A DNA stretch of 21,146 nt from an uncultured Burkholderiales bacterium (GTDB lineage: Bacteria > Pseudomonadota > Gammaproteobacteria > Burkholderiales > Burkholderiaceae_C), in NCBI GenBank assembly GCA_903952885.1, contig CAJBHE010000025.1, positions 1-21,146 on the forward strand, read 5' to 3'. This document shows, piece after piece, positions 16,972-21,146 of this stretch (position 1 is its first letter; each line of letters opens with the position of its first letter). A program made the translations under genes and the position numbers. A model generated the notes under the pieces. That model was not told the origin of the DNA, made no database searches, and was given only the letters and a program-made list of their open reading frames with translations.

Positions 16972-17000
16972 ATTGTAGCGCCTAAATGCTTGATTATCAA
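16972..17000 (-). promoter_or_regulatory. Sigma-70 promoter of the rimP-nusA-infB operon
   Basis: TTGATA (17000-16995) and TACAAT (16977-16972) on the minus strand are separated by exactly 17 nt, a near-consensus housekeeping promoter. Transcription should start near 16965, about 87 nt before the chosen rimP start. Confidence 0.75.
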
Positions 17001-17016
17001 AGGATAAACGGACTTT

Positions 17017-18651
17017 TTAGACTTCAGCCCCTATCAAAATCTTAGTGTAGGCCGCCTGAGGATTGTTCAAAACCTGTTCAAACGTGCCCGCCTCCACGAC
17101 CTTCCCCGACTGCATGACCATGACATGGTGCGCCATGGCGCGAATCACAGACACATCGTGGGTGATGAGCAGATAACTCAAACCCCGCTCCCGCTGGAGC
17201 TTTTGCAAGAGCTGCAAGACTTGCAGCTGGGTGGTGGCGTCTAAGGCGCTGGTGGGTTCGTCCAATACCAGCACCTGCGGCTCAACCACCAAAGCCCGTG
17301 CAATGGCTAAGCGCTGACGCTGGCCCCCCGAAAACTCATGCGGGTAGCGCTGAAGCAAACCGGAGAACTCTGTTTCGGTTAAACCCACTGCCGCCAATGT
17401 CACCAACATGCGGCGCAACCGGCCCAAGTTGTCCAGCTCAGGCGCGTGCAGGGTCAAGCCCTCAGACACCAACTCTTGCACGTTCATGCGCGGCGACAGA
17501 GATGAAAACGGATCTTGAAACACCACCTGCACTTTGCGGCGCAGAGGTAAATCTTGGGCTGCGTTGCCATGCCACGCCACACCATCGATGGTGAGCGAGC
17601 CATCAGATGGCATCAATCCAAGTGCAGCCAAAGCCAAGGTGGTTTTACCTGAACCCGATTCGCCAATCACCCCCAAAGTTTGACCCGCCCGCAAATCGAA
17701 ACTCGCGGCCTGCACAGCCACATGGTGGTCGCCCTTGAACCAGCCAAGCCATCCTGCGCGACGAATGGGGTAACGCACGCGCAATGCTCTGGCTTGCATC
17801 ACCACAGGCGCTTTGGCTTTAGCCTCCACCACATGGCGAGGCGGCTGGCTGTCGATCAGCTTTTGTGTGTAGGGATGGCTGGGATAGGTCAGCACCACAT
17901 CGACCTGGCCCGACTCGACGATCACCCCTTTTTCCATGACCAATACTTGATCCGCAAAACGGCGCACGGTGTTGAGGTCGTGAGTGATGAGCAACACCGC
18001 CATGCCGAAGCGTTTTTGCAAGTCGTTGAGCAAATCCAAAATTTGCGCGCGTAGCGACACATCCAAAGCAGTGGTGGGCTCATCGGCCACCAATAAACGT
18101 GGGCGGCATGCCAAGGCCATGGCAATCATCACGCGTTGACGCTGACCACCCGACAACTGATGCGGGTAAGTGCTGGCCCGGCGCACTGGCTCGGGGATGC
18201 CGGTGATCTTGAGCAACTCGATGGCTTCATGCCAAGCTTCTTCACGCGACATGCCACGCTTGAGTTCAAGAACTTCTCCAATTTGTTCGCCCACCATCAT
18301 CAGGGGATTCAGAGCCGTCATCGGCTCTTGGAACACAAAAGCAATGTCTTGGCCTCGGATATTGACCAGCTGGCGCTCAGTGAGTTTCACCAAATCCCAG
18401 GTTTGGGGTGCGTCAGTGGCATCAGGCTTTAAAGATTCTGCGTCTTGCGCCGTCCACAGAACACGACCCGACACGCGTGCGCCTTCGAGCAGTTTGACAA
18501 AGCTCAGAGCAGTCACACTCTTGCCCGAGCCAGATTCACCCACCAAGGCTAGCTTTTCGCCAAGGTCTAAATTGAAACTGATGCCTTTGACAACATCTTC
18601 GCTCTGAAAACCAATTCGCAAATCGCGCACTTGAAGCAAAGGCAGTCTCAT
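17017..18651 (-). CDS. yejF: Peptide ABC transporter ATP-binding protein YejF (two fused ATPase domains)
   Basis: 544-residue cytoplasmic ATPase powering the YejABEF peptide importer, known in E. coli for microcin C uptake. Both nucleotide-binding domains are complete. The first has Walker A GESGSGKS (38-45), signature LSGGQ (166-170) and Walker B LLVADE (186-191). The second has GESGSGKTT (330-338), FSGGQ (440-444) and LVLDE (461-465). The fused form matches YejF and not the usual separate DppD/DppF pair. It starts within the yejE stop (ATGA overlap) and is the last gene of the operon. Confidence 0.94.
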   Translation of the reverse strand: MRLPLLQVRDLRIGFQSEDVVKGISFNLDLGEKLALVGESGSGKSVTALSFVKLLEGARVSGRVLWTAQDAESLKPDATDAPQTWDLVKLTERQLVNIRGQDIAFVFQEPMTALNPLMMVGEQIGEVLELKRGMSREEAWHEAIELLKITGIPEPVRRASTYPHQLSGGQRQRVMIAMALACRPRLLVADEPTTALDVSLRAQILDLLNDLQKRFGMAVLLITHDLNTVRRFADQVLVMEKGVIVESGQVDVVLTYPSHPYTQKLIDSQPPRHVVEAKAKAPVVMQARALRVRYPIRRAGWLGWFKGDHHVAVQAASFDLRAGQTLGVIGESGSGKTTLALAALGLMPSDGSLTIDGVAWHGNAAQDLPLRRKVQVVFQDPFSSLSPRMNVQELVSEGLTLHAPELDNLGRLRRMLVTLAAVGLTETEFSGLLQRYPHEFSGGQRQRLAIARALVVEPQVLVLDEPTSALDATTQLQVLQLLQKLQRERGLSYLLITHDVSVIRAMAHHVMVMQSGKVVEAGTFEQVLNNPQAAYTKILIGAEV

Positions 18652-19691
18652 GCGGGTGTCTTTCTGGGGTCTAGGGCATCGCGCAACGCATCACCCATGA
18701 AGGTCAGCAGCATCAAGGTGACCACCAATAATGCAAAGGTAGACAAAGAAATCCACCACGCATCAATGTTGTTCTTACCTTGTGCCAACAACTCACCCAA
18801 GCTAGGCGTGCCAGGCGGAACGCCCAAGCCCAAAAAGTCCAACGACGTGAGCGACAAGATGGCCGCACTCATGCGAAACGGTAAAAAAGTAACCACTGGC
18901 GTCAAGCTGTTGGGCAACACATGACGCCACATGATTTGAACATCCGACAAGCCCAACGCTCGCGCAGCACGAACGTAGTCAAGCTGACGATTTCGTAAGA
19001 ATTCGGCACGCACGTAGTCGGATAAACCCATCCAACCAAACAGACCCAACAAAATTAGCAACAAGGTGATGCTCGGGTCAAATACTGCCGAAAAGATGAT
19101 CAGCAAATATAACTCTGGCATGGCCCCCCACACTTCGATGAAGCGCTGCATGGCAAGGTCGGTCTTGCCACCAAAAAAGCCCTGCAAAGCGCCCGTCAAA
19201 ATGCCGATGACCGTGCCAAATAATGTCAGCGCCAAGGCAAACAATACAGAAATACGAAAACCATACAGCAGGCGAGCCAACACATCTCGACCACGGTCAT
19301 CCGTGCCCAACCAGTTATCAGCCGAAGGCGGTGCTGGATTGGGTGCTTTGGCAAAGTAGTTGAGCGTGCCGTGGTGGTAAGGAATGGGCGGGTATAAAGC
19401 CCAGTTGCCAGGCTTGTCAAACTGAGCTTGGATGAAAGGGTCTAGGTAATCGGTGGGCGAATCGAAGTCCCCACCAAAGGTGGTCTCAGGCTGGTTAAAG
19501 ACGATGGGCATGTAAAAGCTGCCGTTGTAACGAGCCAGCAAGGGCTTATCGTTGCACAACACTTCTGCCAGCAAACTCAAACCAAAGAAAAACACAAACA
19601 ACATCAAGCTATAAAAACCCAAGCGGTTGTGCCTAAAGCGCAGCCAAGCACGCCGTGTGGGCGAGAAAGAGGCCTCAGTCAAATTTGACAC
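18648..19691 (-). CDS. yejE: Peptide ABC transporter permease YejE
   Basis: Inner-membrane permease of the YejABEF importer. It matches E. coli YejE along its length from memory: an N-terminal RFRHNR segment before the first helix, the large periplasmic loop with DKPLLARYNGSFY and the NWLGTDDRGRDVLARLLYG motif, then five C-terminal helices with the ATPase-contacting EAA-type motif YVRAARALGLSDVQIMWRHV. I chose GTG 19691 (347 residues), which has a GGGTGGA site six bases upstream; an ATG at 19709 adds six residues but has no ribosome site. Its start overlaps the end of yejB. Confidence 0.93.
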   Translation of the reverse strand: MSNLTEASFSPTRRAWLRFRHNRLGFYSLMLFVFFFGLSLLAEVLCNDKPLLARYNGSFYMPIVFNQPETTFGGDFDSPTDYLDPFIQAQFDKPGNWALYPPIPYHHGTLNYFAKAPNPAPPSADNWLGTDDRGRDVLARLLYGFRISVLFALALTLFGTVIGILTGALQGFFGGKTDLAMQRFIEVWGAMPELYLLIIFSAVFDPSITLLLILLGLFGWMGLSDYVRAEFLRNRQLDYVRAARALGLSDVQIMWRHVLPNSLTPVVTFLPFRMSAAILSLTSLDFLGLGVPPGTPSLGELLAQGKNNIDAWWISLSTFALLVVTLMLLTFMGDALRDALDPRKTPA

Positions 19692-20709
19692 GTGGATCCA
19701 CCCAAACATAGCAAAGGTCGCTGATGAGCTTGGTTACCAAGCCAATCAGCGTGAACAAATACAAAGTCCCCAACACAACGGGGTAATCACGGCGCATCAC
19801 GCTCTCATAACTCAACAGCCCTAAACCATCCAATGAGAACAAGGTTTCAATCAACAGTGAACCCGTGAAGAAGGCACCAATGAAAGCAGCAGGAAAACCA
19901 GTTACTAAGGGAATCAGCGCGTTACGAAACACATGGCTCCAAATCACGCGACGCTCAGACAAACCTTTGGCGCGCGCAGTCAGCACGTATTGCTTGCGAA
20001 TCTCCTCGAGCATGGCATTTTTAGTCAACAGCGTGGTCACAGCAAAAGCACCCAGCACGCTAGAGGTGACTGGCAACACAATGTGCCACAAGTAGTCGGT
20101 GATGCGCGCCCCCCAGGTGAGCTGCTCCCAATTGGCCGAAGTCAAGCCGCGGAGCGGAAACCACTGCAGCTGACCACCAAACACTACCAGTAAGGCAACT
20201 CCCAACACAAAGCCAGGAATAGCAAAGCCAATCAACACGACCAAGCTACTCACCAAGTCAAAGGTAGAACCCGCACGCACGGCCTTAGCCACACCAAGCG
20301 GCACGGAGATGAGGTAACTCAAAAAGAAGGTCCAAAGCCCCAGGCTGATGGACACTGGCATTTTGTCTTTCACCAACTCCCACACGGTTTTCGGATAGAA
20401 AAAACTCTTGCCTAAATCGAACACCGCAAACTGCTGAAGCATTTGCCAAAAGCGCTCAGTGGGTGGTTTGTCAAAGCCGTATTGCTGACGAATTTCTTCA
20501 ATGCGCGCCGCGTCCACCCCTTGGCGGCCTCGGTAGCCAGCACCCGCCAAGGCTGCGCCCTCACCGCCGCTGTCACGCCCTTGCAGCTGCGACACCATTT
20601 GTTCCACAGGCCCACCCGGCACAAACTGGATGACCACAAACGTCATCAACAGCACACCAAACAGGGTGGGAATCATCAACAGCAAACGTTTGAGAATGTA
20701 AGAACTCAT
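19675..20709 (-). CDS. yejB: Peptide ABC transporter permease YejB
   Basis: 344-residue inner-membrane permease and partner of YejE. It has the N-terminal helix YILKRLLLMIPTLFGVLLMT (residues 4-23), the family PGGP segment (31-34), a long polar periplasmic stretch containing a Gly-rich part (47-63), and the core helices with the EAA-type motif YVLTARAKGLSERRVIWSHV. The C-terminal DYPVVLGTLYLFTLIG and VDPRVKFD ends match E. coli YejB from memory. ATG 20709 overlaps the stop of yejA by four bases (ATGA). Confidence 0.94.
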   Translation of the reverse strand: MSSYILKRLLLMIPTLFGVLLMTFVVIQFVPGGPVEQMVSQLQGRDSGGEGAALAGAGYRGRQGVDAARIEEIRQQYGFDKPPTERFWQMLQQFAVFDLGKSFFYPKTVWELVKDKMPVSISLGLWTFFLSYLISVPLGVAKAVRAGSTFDLVSSLVVLIGFAIPGFVLGVALLVVFGGQLQWFPLRGLTSANWEQLTWGARITDYLWHIVLPVTSSVLGAFAVTTLLTKNAMLEEIRKQYVLTARAKGLSERRVIWSHVFRNALIPLVTGFPAAFIGAFFTGSLLIETLFSLDGLGLLSYESVMRRDYPVVLGTLYLFTLIGLVTKLISDLCYVWVDPRVKFD

Positions 20710-21146
20710 GGCGCACGCTCCGCTCGTTTGGTTGCAGCCAGTGTGGCGCGGTTGTCAATGGTGGCCCACCACGTGGACGAGGCCCATGTTTCGGGTTGGT
20801 AGTAGCGCGGCGCAACTGCAGGTTTCTCAAACCTGCCATTACGCCAAGCAACACGGTGAACACCGCCGTACCAATGTGGCACGCTGTAGTGTCCATGGCG
20901 TAGCACGCGATCTAATGCTCGCACAGCAATGATGAGTTGGGGACGGGTTTTGGCAGAGGTCACGTTCTCTAACAAAGCATCAACTGCGGGGTCTTGAATC
21001 CCAATGAAATTACCAGATCCTTCAGTTGTGGCAGCTTTTGAGCCAAAACGCTCTATCAACTCTGTGCCCGGAGACTCGCTGCCCACAATGCGGTTGCTAA
21101 TGATCTCAAAATCAAATACATCCAAACGTTTTTGCAGAATCGCAAA
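20706..21146 (-). CDS. yejA: Peptide ABC transporter periplasmic binding protein YejA (C-terminal part only)
   Basis: The frame is open to the right edge, so only the last 146 residues are visible; the N-terminus and signal peptide lie outside. The C-terminal lobe of a family 5 peptide-binding protein is recognisable by RLDVFDFEIISNR, the GSGNFIGIQDPAVDALLENV segment and ALDRVLRHGHYSVPHWYGG, which lines the ligand cleft. Identification rests on these motifs and on the canonical yejA-yejB-yejE-yejF order. Confidence 0.9.
   Translation of the reverse strand, partial: FAILQKRLDVFDFEIISNRIVGSESPGTELIERFGSKAATTEGSGNFIGIQDPAVDALLENVTSAKTRPQLIIAVRALDRVLRHGHYSVPHWYGGVHRVAWRNGRFEKPAVAPRYYQPETWASSTWWATIDNRATLAATKRAERAP

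Overview
The window looks like chromosomal DNA of a betaproteobacterium, most likely order Burkholderiales and plausibly family Comamonadaceae (a Limnohabitans/Rhodoferax-like organism). This is inferred from the rimP-nusA-infB-rbfA-truB-typA block, a Bug-type solute receptor and the protein sequences themselves; no database search was possible.

Left part (1-1700): two adjacent plus-strand genes encode paralogous secreted proteins that share six cysteines with almost identical spacing. The first gene is cut by the left edge. The second has a signal peptide and a Lys/Asp/His-rich repeat linker. I do not recognise this family. Two minus-strand tRNA genes follow, tRNA-Pro(TGG) and tRNA-Arg(TCT), with a terminator-like hairpin between them.

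Middle part (1750-7450): a plus-strand tricarballylate-type catabolic cluster. It contains the remains of a LysR-type regulator, tcuA (FAD-dependent tricarballylate dehydrogenase), tcuB (Fe-S/membrane electron-transfer partner, broken here by a 1-nt frameshift), a Bug/TctC periplasmic receptor, a ModA-like periplasmic binding protein and a short class III (CaiB/BaiF) CoA-transferase-like protein. The genes are tightly packed and look like one operon. The regulator remnant and the tcuB frameshift suggest decay, although the frameshift could also be a sequencing error.

Right part, minus strand (7497-16900): a 3-hydroxyisobutyryl-CoA-hydrolase-like protein, then the conserved translation/transcription operon read as rimP-nusA-infB-rbfA-truB-typA. 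It has a very good sigma-70 promoter just upstream of rimP, a long leader hairpin with an internal U-tract directly after the predicted start point, and an intrinsic terminator after typA.

Far right, minus strand (17017-21146): a peptide ABC importer in the order yejA (partial)-yejB-yejE-yejF, with ATGA stop/start overlaps at the yejA/yejB and yejE/yejF junctions. No CRISPR array, insertion sequence, integrase or rRNA was seen.
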